The notes: a model not told the origin generated them from the letters alone. Positions 1-14,131 are shown, counted from the stretch's first letter. The stretch is 64,000 bases of DNA from Phymorhynchus buccinoides (GCA_017654935.2 CM065682.1:32812463-32876462), one strand, 5' to 3'. Translations and numbers: made by a program.

Positions 1-71
<71 letters not shown>
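1..71. repeat. (GA)n microsatellite
   Basis: Pure GA dinucleotide repeat running from the left edge of the window; it probably continues beyond it. Confidence 0.95.
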
Positions 72-74
<3 letters not shown>

Positions 75-361
75 GTTTAATGCGAAGGTTTAATGAATTG
101 GGCCTTGGCCCATATCATGAGTTGACAATTTTTCACATCAAAACATATGTCAATTATTGGAGGGGAGGGGAAGGGGGGCGAAGGGTAAACAACATTGTTA
201 CAAACAACAACAGGAATGCAAACAATTTAAACAACAACAAAAATCAAAGGATGGACAAAATATTTCACTTACAATAAATGTCCATCTATCTCTTATCTGA
301 AACGCTTTAAAAATAATTGCCTGACAAAAAAAACCCAAAAAACAGTTAGTAGTTGTGGCAA

Positions 362-2460
<2,099 letters not shown>

Positions 2461-2467
2461 GCACACA

Positions 2468-2538
<71 letters not shown>

Positions 2539-2593
2539 GTGTGTGTGTGTGTGTACATGTGTGTGTGTGTGTGTGTGTGTGCGTGTGTGTGTG

Positions 2594-2641
<48 letters not shown>

Positions 2642-3015
2642 CATTTAATGTGTATTACTACATGTGATATTAGATCAAAAAGAAAACGAAAAGAAAAGCA
2701 GTTTATATGTGTGTGAGAGTGTGCGCGTGCGCATGGATGGGGGTGGGGGTGGGGGGTGGGGGGTACATGTGTGTGTGTGTGCGTGTGCGTGCGTGTGCGT
2801 GTGCGTGCGTGTGCGCGTGCGTGTGCGGTGTGTGTGTTCGCGCTCGCGCGCGCGCGCGCGTGTGTGTGTGTGCATGTGTGTGTGTGTGTTCATTTAATGT
2901 GTATTACTACATGTGATATTAGATCACAAAGAAAAAGAAAACAACACCCGTGCATATGTGTGTGAGAGTGTGTGCGTGCGTATGGATGTGTGTGTGGGGG
3001 TGCATATGGTGGTGC

Positions 3016-3086
<71 letters not shown>

Positions 3087-3115
3087 ATGTGCGTGTGTGT
3101 GTGTGTGTGTGTCTA
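2461..3115. repeat. (GT)n-rich compound minisatellite
   Basis: Three GT-rich blocks are separated by a repeated spacer. The spacer beginning tcatttaatgtgtattacta occurs at 2,641 and again at 2,891, each time followed by an A-rich piece and then gtgtgtgagagtgtgcg. The region is therefore a ~250-bp unit duplicated in tandem, built on a GT microsatellite. Long Cys-Val and Thr-His open frames here are artefacts of the dinucleotide repeat. Confidence 0.9.
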
Positions 3116-3248
3116 GGTATGTGTTCGTTGATAAGAAAGAAAGCCTAGTCATCAGTTTTATTCTCCATTCTCCACAATCGCCGGAATCTAGGCCTATGCT
3201 TCATGCGCGCGTGTGTGTGTGCGAGCACACACACATACAAACACACAC

Positions 3249-3252
<4 letters not shown>

Positions 3253-3306
<54 letters not shown>
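3253..3306. repeat. (GA)n microsatellite
   Basis: Pure GA tract directly next to the 3' end of the LINE copy that begins near 3,315. Confidence 0.95.
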
Positions 3307-3307
<1 letters not shown>

Positions 3308-3314
3308 CGAAATA

Positions 3315-4962
3315 GAGAATGAGATTTATTGAGGGTTTATTGAGGAAAACAGATAAGCTGGGTAGCTTTTTTACACTATTGCCCTCAAGCAAATAAACAA
3401 TTAATGAAGAAAATGATTAACACTAACGCCCTCACAACAACAAAACCGGCAACAATAGTGACAAAAATATAGAAGTAATATAATACAACAAGGCAAAAAT
3501 GGCCACACAACAGCAATTCAAGATTAAAGACCCCCACTCCACCCCACCCCACAAAAAAAACACCCAAAACAACAACAAAAAACACCTCCCAGTCTCTACC
3601 CCCCCCCCCCCCCCCCCCCGCACTCACACCCACAAGCACCCCCCACATACCCCACCCCCACAAACCTATGCACACATACATACATGCATACAAATTCTTA
3701 TATTATGTACATGTACATGTATATCAGTTCACATAAATCTTAAATGTTCTCTACACCTTGTAATATCATTTGAATGTATATATAAACATAATTAAACGTG
3801 TATTGTGAACATAATGTATTGTAATTCGTAAGGTAAAATAAGACAAAACAGATTTATAATTGGTCCATCAAGTATTTATGATATGCCTTTCTGAAAGATG
3901 ACAAGCTCGGTTTCTGTTTTATGTGGTTAGGCATATCGTTCCACAATTTTGCTCCTGAGTGGATTAATGAGGACATGAATAGATTTGTTCTAGGTCTAGG
4001 GGTACGAATAATCGACTTCCCACGAATGTTATATACTGGGAAAAATTTTTGCAGATAATATGGTGTTAATTTATTCATAATTTTAAACATAAACACAGCT
4101 TTGTTATGCTTACATTTGAGATGAAAAGGCAGAATATATAATTTCTTATAGTCACATGAATCAAGGGAGGAGGATTTTAATAGAATAAGTTTAAGGGAAC
4201 GTCTATAAATACTGTGAAGTGGTTTTAAACAATTTTCACTTGCTAAGTCCCAACATGTTGACACATAGTCCATGTCTGATTGAATATATGCATGAAAAAA
4301 GAGGGTCCGGGAATGCTGGTCTAGAAAGTGCTTAATTCGATTCAATTGCAATGTTTTTTGTGATAGTTTCTTGGACAGAAGTGAAACATGCTTTGACCAC
4401 GAGAGATTATTATCAATAGTAAGGCCTAACAGCTTATAGAAATTTACTTCTTCCAATTCCTTATTTAATATATTTAACTTACATAAATTAGTCTTTATAT
4501 TTAGGCGCTTTTGCCTAGTTGTAGCCAACATAAATTTGGATTTCTGCGGATGAATAGCCATATGATTCAACTCCGTCCAAGAAACCAATTTATCAATATC
4601 TTGTAACGAAGCACATAAAACGTCATTATTTTTATTGTTGTTGTGCATACTTGTGTCGTCTGCGAAAAGTTCGCAGGAAGACTTAACATGCAGCGGTAGG
4701 TCGTTAATATATATTGAAAACAATACTGGGCCTAAATCAGAGCCTTGAGGAATACCATATTTGATCGGCGACAGAGAAGACAACGATGAATCTTGAATAA
4801 CTGCCTGTCTTCTGTCACTAAGGAAAGACGTTATTAGCTTTACACCTTTATTACTTAAGCCATACATAAAAAGTTTTCTGGTGAGACGTTTATGGTCTAT
4901 TGTATCAAATGCTTTAGCAAAATCGATAAAAATTACGCCAGTAAACAAATCATTATTTATGT

Positions 4963-4965
<3 letters not shown>
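3315..4965 (-). mobile_element. 5'-truncated non-LTR retrotransposon (LINE), copy 1
   Basis: The minus strand carries the C-terminal part of a LINE reverse transcriptase (3,854-4,948) followed by a ~540-bp 3' UTR-like region. The 3' region (tttattgagg, then aagct, then cctcaag, near 3,322-3,390) resembles the 3' end of the LINE copy at 21,241-22,150, so both probably belong to one family. The 5' break lies exactly at a (GA)n tract at 4,964. A 20-bp C-tract near 3,600 lies in the 3' region. Confidence 0.85.
3854..4948 (-). CDS. LINE reverse transcriptase, C-terminal fragment
   Basis: A 364-codon uninterrupted frame encodes the middle and end of a non-LTR reverse transcriptase. Visible motifs are FIDFAKAFDTIDH near residue 7 (first catalytic Asp), GIPQGSDLGPVLFSIYINDL near residue 85 and FADDT near residue 115 (the catalytic Asp pair). 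They are followed by the thumb and C-terminal region ending in SLSSFRKAYHKYL. There is no endonuclease domain or ORF1 because the copy is 5'-truncated. No internal stop or frameshift is present, so the insertion is fairly young. The family looks like the CR1/Jockey group, but the clade cannot be fixed without a phylogeny. It would reverse-transcribe its own RNA in an intact element; this copy is unlikely to be active. Confidence 0.85.
   Translation of the reverse strand: MFTGVIFIDFAKAFDTIDHKRLTRKLFMYGLSNKGVKLITSFLSDRRQAVIQDSSLSSLSPIKYGIPQGSDLGPVLFSIYINDLPLHVKSSCELFADDTSMHNNNKNNDVLCASLQDIDKLVSWTELNHMAIHPQKSKFMLATTRQKRLNIKTNLCKLNILNKELEEVNFYKLLGLTIDNNLSWSKHVSLLSKKLSQKTLQLNRIKHFLDQHSRTLFFHAYIQSDMDYVSTCWDLASENCLKPLHSIYRRSLKLILLKSSSLDSCDYKKLYILPFHLKCKHNKAVFMFKIMNKLTPYYLQKFFPVYNIRGKSIIRTPRPRTNLFMSSLIHSGAKLWNDMPNHIKQKPSLSSFRKAYHKYLMDQL

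Positions 4966-5051
<86 letters not shown>
4964..5051. repeat. (GA)n microsatellite
   Basis: Pure GA tract of about 88 bp abutting the truncated 5' end of LINE copy 1. Confidence 0.95.
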
Positions 5052-5054
<3 letters not shown>

Positions 5055-5619
5055 CATGTGTCCTCATTCCCACTTCAAAGATTATCTATAAGCTCTCTGC
5101 TCATGTTCGTGTCGATCTTTCCTTCGTTAAAAAGGTTCTACAGGTTGACCTTGATCTTGATAATAGTCGAAAGCGCCACTTCGGATTATGTCGATGAACT
5201 TGGGGAGAAACACACGTACAATTTCAATTCAATTTAATTATAATCCTCTTGGGGGCATGGAGGATAAACAGAATATAAAACAAGTGCCCATAAGCAAAAA
5301 ATAAACATTCTAAACTAAGCTGCAGTCTATTGTCAAACAATTTTTCCTGATCTTATAAATTTTGCAATTTTCAATTGGAATTTTGGCTTGGACATAAACT
5401 GACAAAAGTTAAAAAAAACCTGATTTCTTATTTATATAATAACTCGGCAAAATATCTCGATGTTCTTCAAAATATGGACAGTCAATTACAAAATGAAATT
5501 CCTCACCAATAACACCCATATCACATTTGTCACACAAACGGTCCTGTCGGTCAAATCCAAGTCGTCGTCCTGTTTCAATTGGTAATTTATGATGCACATA
5601 CACATAATAATAATAATAC
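5052..5619. other. Non-coding stretch with a possible LINE-like remnant
   Basis: No convincing gene. On the minus strand near 5,409-5,580 a frame reads LPIETGRRLGFDRQDRLCDKCDMGVIGEEFHFVIDCPYFEEHR. This has the Cys-x-x-Cys...His...Cys spacing often seen at the C-terminal end of LINE ORF2 proteins, so it may be a small retrotransposon fragment cut by the adjoining CA repeat. Confidence 0.4.
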
Positions 5620-5733
<114 letters not shown>

Positions 5734-5846
5734 GCGCGCTATATATTATTCTAACTTGGATGACCAATTAATCACATGCTCGTCCAGACCCGCCAGATCA
5801 AAAGCAACTCTCCCCATCCCCCCTTTTCCAGCCCCCAATGTCATTC

Positions 5847-5847
<1 letters not shown>

Positions 5848-5877
<30 letters not shown>

Positions 5878-6045
5878 CAAACATTACCAATGCCATCAAC
5901 TTATGCCAATATTCTTGTAAATATCTTATGTATCTCCGTATATCTGTATGTATGTCTCTTTTTCTCTCTGAGTCTCCCCCCCCCCCTCTCTCCTCTCTAT
6001 CCCTCACTCTCTCTCTCTTCTTTCATATTCCCGTCTTATCTTCTT
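5848..6045. repeat. (CT)n-rich low-complexity tract
   Basis: Interrupted CT repeats (5,848-5,878 and 5,957-6,025) and a T-run at 6,044. No gene. Confidence 0.8.
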
Positions 6046-6179
6046 TTTTTTTTTTATAATTAAAAGTGCTATTATTCTGAAAAATATGTCATTTGTCCCT
6101 CGAATTGTTTCTTTTTTTCGTAATCAATTAAAACCACCAATTCACCACTTCATGGCTGCCTATGGCTAAGAAGAAGAAG

Positions 6180-7260
6180 AAGAAGTTCACCATTGCTCAT
6201 CATTATTCATGTTTGCTTTTAATTCCCATTTTGATTCTTTTTCAATTAACAGATATTAACAGACTCATAGAATGGTCAGAGAAGTGGAATCTATATTTTA
6301 ACGCAGGAAAATGCAAGGTTATGCACGCGGGGTACAATAATCCAAATAAAGGATATGAAATTACTCACGGCTCATCTAAGGCATGTTTTAGATACTTGTA
6401 CAGAGGAGAAGGATCTAGGGGTTATATTTGATTCCAAAACTCAAATTTGATAAGCACATCACAACAGCGATAAATAAAGCCAGTAAGATGCTGGGCTTGA
6501 TCAGAACGAGTTTTAAAAACTTAAATAAAGAGGTGTTCATAAATCTTTACAAATGTTTAATACGGCCTCATCTTGAGTATGGAAACATAATTTGGAATCC
6601 CTTTCTTAAACGACAGTCCAGTGCAATTGAGAGGGTACAGAGGAGAGCAACCAAACTGATAAAATCCATAAAAAATTTGGAATATGAGGACAGGCTACGT
6701 AAATTAGATTTGCCATCTTTGAAATACAGAAGACTAAGGGGAGATTTGATAAATGTTTACAAGATTTGTCAAGGCACTGACAATACTAACAAAGGCTTGT
6801 TTCACTTGTCTAACGAAATAAGAACCCGTAATAGTGAACTTAAAATCCTAACCAGGTACAGCAGAACTAACAGAGTCACCCAATATTGGAACAACCTCCA
6901 TGCACATACTAAACTGACCTCAGATACTAACAAATTCAAAAACCTCCTAGACAGTGATCCAAAAATTGCCCTGTTAAAGTACGTTCATGATTAGTGCATC
7001 AATATGGATGCTAAAAACCGCCACAGCAATTGCCAAACTCTAACCAAAAGGAAGGACGCATTGAGAGGCTGCAAGGCCTGGTCGTCCTAATACCTGACCA
7101 ATTATTTCATGTGCCAATTTTTGTTTCATTTAAAATCGTTTGTATGTCAATTTTTCTTTGCCTGGATTAGGTGTGAGTGTGTGAGTGAGAGTGCAAGGTG
7201 CAAAGAAGCCATTGTAGCTTATCCTTTTTACCCTCAATAAAACATTCGTATTCGTATTCC
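6180..7260 (+). mobile_element. 5'-truncated LINE, copy 2 (CR1-like), frameshifted
   Basis: The end of a LINE ORF2 is visible from about 6,240 to 6,994. It is followed by a ~265-bp 3' UTR with a poly(A)-signal-like aataaa and a short terminal repeat of ATTCGT units at 7,241-7,260. The gaggc...aggcctggtcgtcctaat stretch at about 7,064-7,090 recurs in a second, shorter tail at 7,741-7,825, which marks another copy of a related element. Confidence 0.85.
6240..6994 (+). pseudogene. LINE reverse transcriptase C-terminal region, frameshifted
   Basis: Two frames together cover the end of a CR1-like ORF2. The first (to 6,431) reads DINRLIEWSEKWNLYFNAGKC. The second (6,428-6,994) reads SKLKFDKHITTAINKASKML, RPHLEYGNIIWNP and IERVQRRATKLI, all typical of the region after the RT fingers and palm. 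The frame changes near 6,410-6,425, next to a segment that reads EGSRGY where EKDLGV would be expected. The copy is dead: it is both 5'-truncated and frameshifted. Confidence 0.85.
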
Positions 7261-7734
7261 ATTTCCTGATTCGGAGCCACGCCCACATGAACGAGGAACC
7301 GGAAAAGAAACCTGCGTTACTATTGTAAGCATGCGCATGCGCATTTGCGGCTTTCGACTTCCTTGTTATTTTCCGGTGCGGCTAAAAGAAAACCTCTCAT
7401 GTTTATCTAAATAAAAGTGAAAGAAAAAATGTGCCTTTGATCGTGTTCATCAGCAAAGTTGAAAAAGAGAGCCACAGTGATGGAGCCAGAAATAATAGAG
7501 GACCGAAAGTGAGTAGTCTAGCAATAATAGTCTTGGATAGTGATCCCAAAATTTAAATTGCTGTTGCAAAGTGACTATAATCACGGATTCTATATCAATG
7601 TGTAGTGTCCATGCTATAATATAGTTTGGCAAAGTATTAAAATTCAATTATCATTAATGCACTGGTCAATGATTGCTCAAAAAGCGTCACAGTTATGCCA
7701 ATCAAATTGCAAAACAAAGTCATAAAACAAACAA

Positions 7735-7826
7735 ACAAAAGAAAGGGCACATCAAGAGGCCGCGAGGCCTGGTTGCCCTAGTAAAACTAAAAGCCTGACC
7801 TGACCTGACCTATTCATTTTAATCTC
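7735..7826 (+). mobile_element. LINE 3' tail fragment
   Basis: A short piece (aagaggc...gaggcctggttgccctag...) ends in three to four CCTGA repeats. It shares its consensus with the 3' end of LINE copy 2, so it is a heavily 5'-truncated insertion of a related element. Confidence 0.6.
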
Positions 7827-8029
7827 AGACATAACTCTCACCCCAGGCACATTTTGGGGGTCCTCATCCCTCGGGGAAAGAAAGTCTCAGAAAGGAGGAG
7901 AGATGTGGGTGAGGGTGTTTTTCGATAAAATGGCATAAAAGTTGCACTTTCTCTCTGATTAAAATCTCAAAGTAGACTAACGTTCATTTCCATTTCACGA
8001 AAACAACATTAATCATTTAATGATGGAAG

Positions 8030-9600
8030 AAAGATGAGGGTGGTACTGGACGGCGAGACATCCGAAGAAGTAGCAGTTCTTCTTCTTCTCTTCAGGGCCC
8101 ATGGTCAGTATGTTGGCCATTCTGGCTCCTTTGGAGAAAAAAAAGAAGACTGAAAAATGGGGGGCCGGTCTGTTCTTTACTGAGGACATGCCTGCTTAAC
8201 TAATATTGAAGGGACAAAGAGGTTGGAAGGGAAGCTGAGGGGAGGAGGGGGAGGAGCGCTTAATTGATGGATTATTGTTGGTCCTGCACCACTGACACAC
8301 AGGGGGCGTCAGCAGTGAAGGTGTTGAGGGTGTCCTGCCGCAGGTCATTCCACTCCCTGATGGTCCTTGGGAGAAAAGAATTTGGCTGATATTTGGCGCA
8401 GCACTGGATGCGTTGGAACTGGAGATGGTGTCCACACCGTTGCAGATGTGGAAGTGGTACCAGCTTTGCATGTAGGCCGGGGCAGTGAACAGCACCGGTG
8501 CTGATTTTGTACAGCATGGAGAGCCTGGTCTTCTGCAGTCTGCTCTCCAGTGTTTCCCAGCCTAGCTTATCCACCATGCTGCTCACACTAGATGTCAGCC
8601 TACTGCCTATACTGATTCAGCACAAAGCGAGCTGCCCTTCGCTGGACCGCTTCCAGCTTGCCAATGCTTTCCTTTGTGTACGGATCCCAGACGGCGCACG
8701 CATATTCAAGCAAGGGACGTACGAAGGCTTTGTAAGCCCGTTCCTTGATACTGCTGCTGCTGATCTTCAGATTGCGTCTTAGGAATCCTAGGGTCTTGTT
8801 GGCCTTGGCACTGATGTTGACGTGAGTCCCAGGTGATCTCGCTGTTGATACTGACTCCGAGATACTTGACCTCCCTCACATCCTCAAGGGTATGTCCATG
8901 CAGAACGTATGAGAACTGAGGGGGGCTCCTGCTCCTGGTGACTTGGATGGCCTGGCACTTGGCAGGATGAAACTCCATGCTCCAGCTCTTCTCCCAGACC
9001 GCAAGGCGGTGGTCTTCTTGTAGCTGGTCCTGGTCTTGGATGGAGGAGACCGTCCTGTAGTGTAGGCCGCAGTGTCGTCTGCAAACAGTCTTGCAGTTGA
9101 TATCAGTCTATACTGATTCAGCACATTAATGTAGGCCAGGAACAAACATGGTCCTAGCACTGATCCCTGGGGAACTCCTGATGTGACATCAACAAAGGCA
9201 GATCTTGAGCCTTCAACCAGGACTGCTTGGCGGCGATCCCTGAGGAAGCTGGAGATCCATGTGTGGGTGGTGCCCCTGATGCTGTAGCGTTGGTGTTTGT
9301 GTAGCAGCAACCTGTGGTTCACTTTGAACGCTTTCGAAAAGTCCATAATGAGGATATCCGTCTGCTTGCTGCTCTCCAAATTGGTTGTCAGTTCTTCTGT
9401 GAACTCAAGAAGAACTGGGTTTCACACTCACAGGATCTCCCTCTCTTGAATCCATGTTGGTTCTCGTTCAGGATGTAGTGCTTCTCAAGTAGGTGCCCCT
9501 TCACTGCTCCGACGATGATGTGTTCGAGCAGTTTACACACGATGCTGGTAAGGGAGATTGAAAAAGTTGAATCCAGATTTACATAAAATACTTCACCCAT
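8030..9600 (-). mobile_element. Degenerate LINE, copy 3 (CR1/Jockey-like)
   Basis: Minus-strand pieces of a non-LTR reverse transcriptase occur in at least three frames. It is 5'-truncated near 9,600. Higher GC content and many frame breaks separate it from copies 1 and 2, so it is an older and different family. Confidence 0.85.
8272..9600 (-). pseudogene. LINE reverse transcriptase pseudogene
   Basis: In coding order: VCKLLEHIIVGAVKGHL and NENQHGFKRGRSCE (9,388-9,600), a frameshift, then LIMDFSKAFKVNHRLL, SGVPQGSVLGPCLFLAYIN and FADDT (8,876-9,379). Further breaks follow, then the C-terminal LPRTIREWNDL (8,272-8,586). The expected DFSKAFDKVNH motif reads DFSKAFKVNH: the first catalytic Asp has been lost by a single-codon deletion, although the FADD pair remains. 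Several frameshifts and this loss make it inactive. Confidence 0.85.
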
Positions 9601-10357
9601 CGTGACCCATGAAATAAATACCTTTTCTCATTAAAATTGTTTGCTGTTTGGGAAAGATTCGCCCGTGAATACATTGTATTCAGAGGCGTCTTGTGGCATG
9701 CAGGAAGAACAGATGATTCATCACTAAATTTAAATATTGAGAAGTCAGTGATATTTTTCTAATATTTATTATTATTTATTTTTTTATTTTTATTTGCATG
9801 GGTGGTTGTTTATGTTGTGACGTGCATGACACACGCAAAAAAACGTATGTTGGCTTGTTGCACAAAGTTCTCGAGTGAGTTGTCAAACTGCCTGCAGTAG
9901 TGGCCGGAGTTAGGAATAGCAGTCAGTCTGGATGTGCACCCCCCGATAAGGAAAGACCTGTCTCCAGATACTCCAGCCAGCAATGTTACTGTTACTGAGT
10001 GTTAGCGGCTGTGAGGGGAAAGTTACTGAACCTAAGGATAGGAGATCTAGACTAGTTTACCTACACATAAGAGGTAGGGAAGGGAATTAGTGCTTTACTG
10101 TAGTCTAGTAGTGTGTTAGTGGGTTTGTAGAGCTCTTGGGGTTAGCCTAGTGGGGATGATAGACGACTGAGGCCCCTGTGAGTGTGACCAAACACCACAG
10201 TTGCGGCTACAGCTCAGTCTGCTTAGTATTTGGGTAGTTTGTGGGTTGCCAGTTTGTGTCCTTTTGACACGGCTGTGGAGTCCTGTTTGGCTGTGAGGCT
10301 GATGAGGTGTGTTGCCATCCTGAAGCTTTCCACACCGTTCTATGAAGTAAGGTCTTG
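9601..10357. other. Non-coding stretch, nothing recognised
   Basis: No frame with recognisable protein similarity and no clear repeat apart from T-rich tracts near 9,760-9,800. Confidence 0.5.
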
Positions 10358-10613
10358 CAGACCTGCCTACCCATACGATTTTTACGTATTTTGTACACGA
10401 TTTTGAGCCCCAGTACTGCAGTACGGTAAATGGAAAATTAATACAGCAAAATTTTTAACTTAAGGTCTTCTAAGATTGGTCAAAATCGAGTGTTTTTCGT
10501 CATTTCGCATGGCGGTTTAATGTTCTGTAATGTTCCGTTTTTGGGTCTCCTTGCAAAAATGGAATTTTATTTCGTGGAGTATCTAATAAAGAAATTGGGG
10601 GTAGGCAAGTCTG
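10358..10613. mobile_element. Non-autonomous DNA transposon, CAGACCTGC-terminus family, copy A
   Basis: The element begins CAGACCTGCCTACCC and ends GGGTAGGCAAGTCTG, an imperfect terminal inverted repeat. It is flanked by a direct 6-bp duplication GTCTTG (10,352-10,357 and 10,614-10,619). The left end also matches the right end of the larger element at 53,990-54,813 over about 38 bases in reverse complement. At 256 bp it has no coding capacity. Confidence 0.85.
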
Positions 10614-11085
10614 GTCTTGTGTGTTGGCTGTGTGACTGTATGCATGAGTAAAAAATATGTGTGTGCATACAGCTGTGGTGAGTCATTGTCCAAACTTGAG
10701 TGTGTTAATCTGCAATCATTCAGTCTAGCCAGTCTGTCAATTATGCACATAAAAATACTTCATTTATATCGTCCGCCATTTTGAAAAATACAAAACTAAG
10801 TGGCTTGGCTTTGTGACATCCATCGATTTCTCGGCAAAGATGTAGATTTTACACCTTCCCGCTCTATTTCTTGGTTCTTTCCGTGTAGATTGAGCACTTA
10901 AATCTCACTATTTTAAATAATTGTTGACTTATTTCTCACATGGAATAATAATGGTTCTAGTGTGAAGGGTACTTATTTCACGGGAGGTACTTTTTTCTCA
11001 TAACACATGTAACGATCTTCAACAATTACCTCATATTTTTTTGCTCGGGCATGTCAGTCAATGAACATTTGCTATAGGTCAAGAT
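10614..11085. other. Non-coding stretch, nothing recognised
   Basis: AT-rich with no domain-bearing frame or clear repeat. Confidence 0.5.
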
Positions 11086-11490
11086 GTGCCACCCCCTCTA
11101 CATTTCTCGGTTAATTCCATTTTTGCCTTTCTTACCAAACATGAAGCTGTATTTTATGAACATTTTCAGCTAATTATCTTTCAATTCTTTGTTCAATTAA
11201 TTGCAGTCATGATAAAGGCCATTATCTAATAGGACCCCCCTCCCCCTATGTACTGCAGTACACCGCTGCATTTGTCACAATCGTGGTTCTTTGCATTTTT
11301 CCGTCTTATGGGGGGGGGGGGGGGGGGGGGAGGGGGGGGGGGGGGTTAGTATTCCAAAAAGATAATTAGCTGAAAAGGTTCATAAAATACAGCTTTATGT
11401 TTGGTAAGAAAGGCAAAAACAGAAAAAATGGAATTAACCGAGAAATGCAGGGGGGGGGGGGGGGGGGGGGGGGGACACATCTTACCTTTA
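11086..11490. repeat. Long inverted repeat interrupted by G-tracts
   Basis: The left arm (about 11,086-11,190) and right arm (about 11,357-11,487) are reverse complements over more than 100 bp: agatgtg..cacc, cgg/ttaattcc, gcctttcttaccaaac and ataaaatacagct all have their complements in the right arm. Two long G-runs (11,311-11,345 and 11,451-11,474) lie in the loop and the right arm; the left arm has CCCCC at the matching place. The structure is a foldback or MITE-like element in which a G-run has expanded. Confidence 0.75.
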
Positions 11491-11533
11491 CCGAACATTT
11501 TGTTTTTTGTCCGTTACGATTTTACCTGGGAAC

Positions 11534-11538
<5 letters not shown>

Positions 11539-11609
<71 letters not shown>
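11539..11609. repeat. (CT)n microsatellite
   Basis: Pure CT tract of about 70 bp. Confidence 0.95.
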
Positions 11610-11639
11610 GCTCTCTCTGTGTGTGTAGGGGTGGGGGGT

Positions 11640-12698
11640 AGGTGTAGTGATGTGTAGGTGCGTGTGTGTGTGGAATGAGACTCAGGAACTACAGACAGAT
11701 TTAGATTTCTAACAGTCTGAGACTAGTGAGACAAAATGAGATTGGCATACCATTTAACCAGTTTGTATTTTCAATCACTAAAACAGAAATTGTTACTTAC
11801 ATCATTTATTTTCTATGTGTGTGATCTGCGATGCGTAAACGGTGTATCCTATCTGGCAGGTTTTAATTGTTTTAACACAGCTTTTCCTAAAATTCTAAGT
11901 CTTATTCAATATAATTTCACATAAGTTTAAAGGGGCACCCTGACGGATGACTTTTTGTAAAAAAAAAAACGTCGAGAACTACCAGGAAATCAGAATTTAC
12001 AGATTTGCAACACTGAAGAAAATTCCTAGAAATCAAACCGTCAAATCGTTGATTCCTACTTGGCGGAAATGCTGGAAGTCAAATTTTTACCCAAAGAGAA
12101 GGCGTTCTCTTTTCTAATGGATTCCAAATCGTTTGCACGGAACATTCGCACATACAGAGTTTTTTTTTGTGTTTGTTTTTTTTTATACAGTTTATCTAAA
12201 GGAGTTTCACTCACAACAAAGGAAATAGCTCCAAATTTTTTTTTTACACACTACAAAAAAAAGAAAACGCTTCAACACACACACACAATGAGTGACCCTC
12301 CACCCACCCCATCCAAAATGAGCTATGCTCTCACATACCCTCCGCCAAGGAGGAATCGCCGTGTAAACGGTTTATTTTCTTCTAGGAAACCAGAGCAAAG
12401 TGAACATGTTCAAGATCCTATAAAAGGTGTCTTTTGGTGATTCGACGTGAGACTTGCAAAAAACCCCTAATAAGAATAAAAAACACAATTCGAATTTGTA
12501 CTGTCAGTACAAATTGGAACTAGTAGAAATCAGAATTCCGATTTGTACTGAAGAAATCCACAGATATTAAAATTCCGATTTCAACTAGTACACAATCGGA
12601 ATTCCAACAGTGCACAAGTTTGTAAAGCAATCCTACTGGATTCCAGTTTCTACTGTGACATATACACATACAGAGTTTATGTATGTGTTTGTTGGTCA
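11640..12698. other. Non-coding stretch
   Basis: No recognisable gene. A 126-codon plus frame at 12,060-12,440 has low-complexity content and no known domain. Near 12,490-12,520 a perfect 11-bp hairpin (AATTTGTACTG / CAGTACAAATT) occurs, and variants of AATTCCGATTTGTACT recur to about 12,600, suggesting a small decayed inverted-repeat element. Confidence 0.5.
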
Positions 12699-12855
<157 letters not shown>

Positions 12856-14131
12856 CCAAATCTAATCTGAAGTTTGTAAGCACACCGATACAGCAAATAA
12901 TGCAATTCAACATGACAAGATATTATAGAAGGTGGCTCTTACTCTTAGAAGGAGACACAAAGTAACTAATGCAGAATGATGGGTCTTACTCGTAACTGCA
13001 GATTTGATTGTGTAGATAATACTATGTGTCATTTTTCAGCTTTTGATACTGTATATGTTGGTCAAAAACTGTGTGGCTACAATTACAAAAGACTTGAGCC
13101 AGAAACAGGGAACAGGGAATTGGACATACGTGTTCCATGAAAAGGAAAAGGGGACGACGAGCAGAGAGAAAGAGAGGCTAAAATAAAAAGTGAGCCAACA
13201 GATGTTGCCTTTGATCAACAACAAAAAAAGGAAAAAACACAGGATAGGAAAGGTGAAAAGAAGGAAAATGTAAAGAAAAAAAGGAAAACTGTAATATTGC
13301 AGAAATTGTGTAATGTATTGAGCAAGCTATGAAATTAAAGACCTTGGCTGTGCTGTAATTTTGTCATGTACAGCTGTTGTGCAGATTGGTTTTTGGTGCA
13401 GATGTGGCACACTTTCCACAGGCTTTCCCCTAGCTGTTTGTCTATTCTCCTTTCCTCTCTACTCCTTCAGTGACTCTACTATCTCATTCCTATTTTCCCT
13501 CACTCTCGTATCTGTCCTGTGTGTGGCAGAAAGGGTCCCCAGCAAAAAACGTGTGTGTTGTGTCATGGATGTGTAAATCACTAACCGCAAGAGAAAATAA
13601 CTGCAGTTTTTGTTGTAGAGCAGCAACAGCAATATGGTAAAGTCTAGTCTGCTCCAATCATAGTAGGAGTTGATGATGAAGTTTATACAGTTTATTTAAA
13701 TTTTGTTTTAAATACATTTATTTCAATTTTGACAGCTTAATTTTCACTTATAACAGGGTCAGCGGTTGAGCTAAGTTGGCCAAGTGTCAAACAGTGACAA
13801 GTGAAACTAATGAGAACTTTGATTAATTAACTTAGTTACTATCATCATTCACTTGACAATGGACGGTGACCATGGATATAGCCCGCTGTGTACAGAGGAT
13901 TATGATGACATGTATTCAGACAAGAACAAACATCAGGCTTTGCCATGGGAAAATTCCATGTGAGTGGGTTTAGCAGTATCCCAGCTGAGGGGAATTCATG
14001 TGTGAACATATTATTCAGGACTGGTTTTATTTTGCATGTTTGTACAATTTTTGACAGAACCAAGTTTTCTTTCTAGAAAACAAGCAACAATAATTTTAAG
14101 TGGTTAATGTTTTCCCATATGTTTTTACTTA
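12856..14131. other. Non-coding stretch, no gene supported
   Basis: Several short frames but no recognisable domain. A plus frame from ATG at 13,859 reads MDGDHGYSPLCTEDYDD. I considered it as a possible PICK1 first exon but no donor site follows in a usable phase. Nothing else is seen. Confidence 0.5.

Noticed and set aside
12060..12440. A 126-codon plus frame
   Set aside because: Low complexity (Phe runs, Thr-His) and no known domain or splice context.
13859..13960. Possible PICK1 first exon (MDGDHGYSPLCTEDYDDMYSDKN)
   Set aside because: It has an acidic, Tyr-rich start but no donor in the right phase follows and the end does not match an EEDKM-type sequence.
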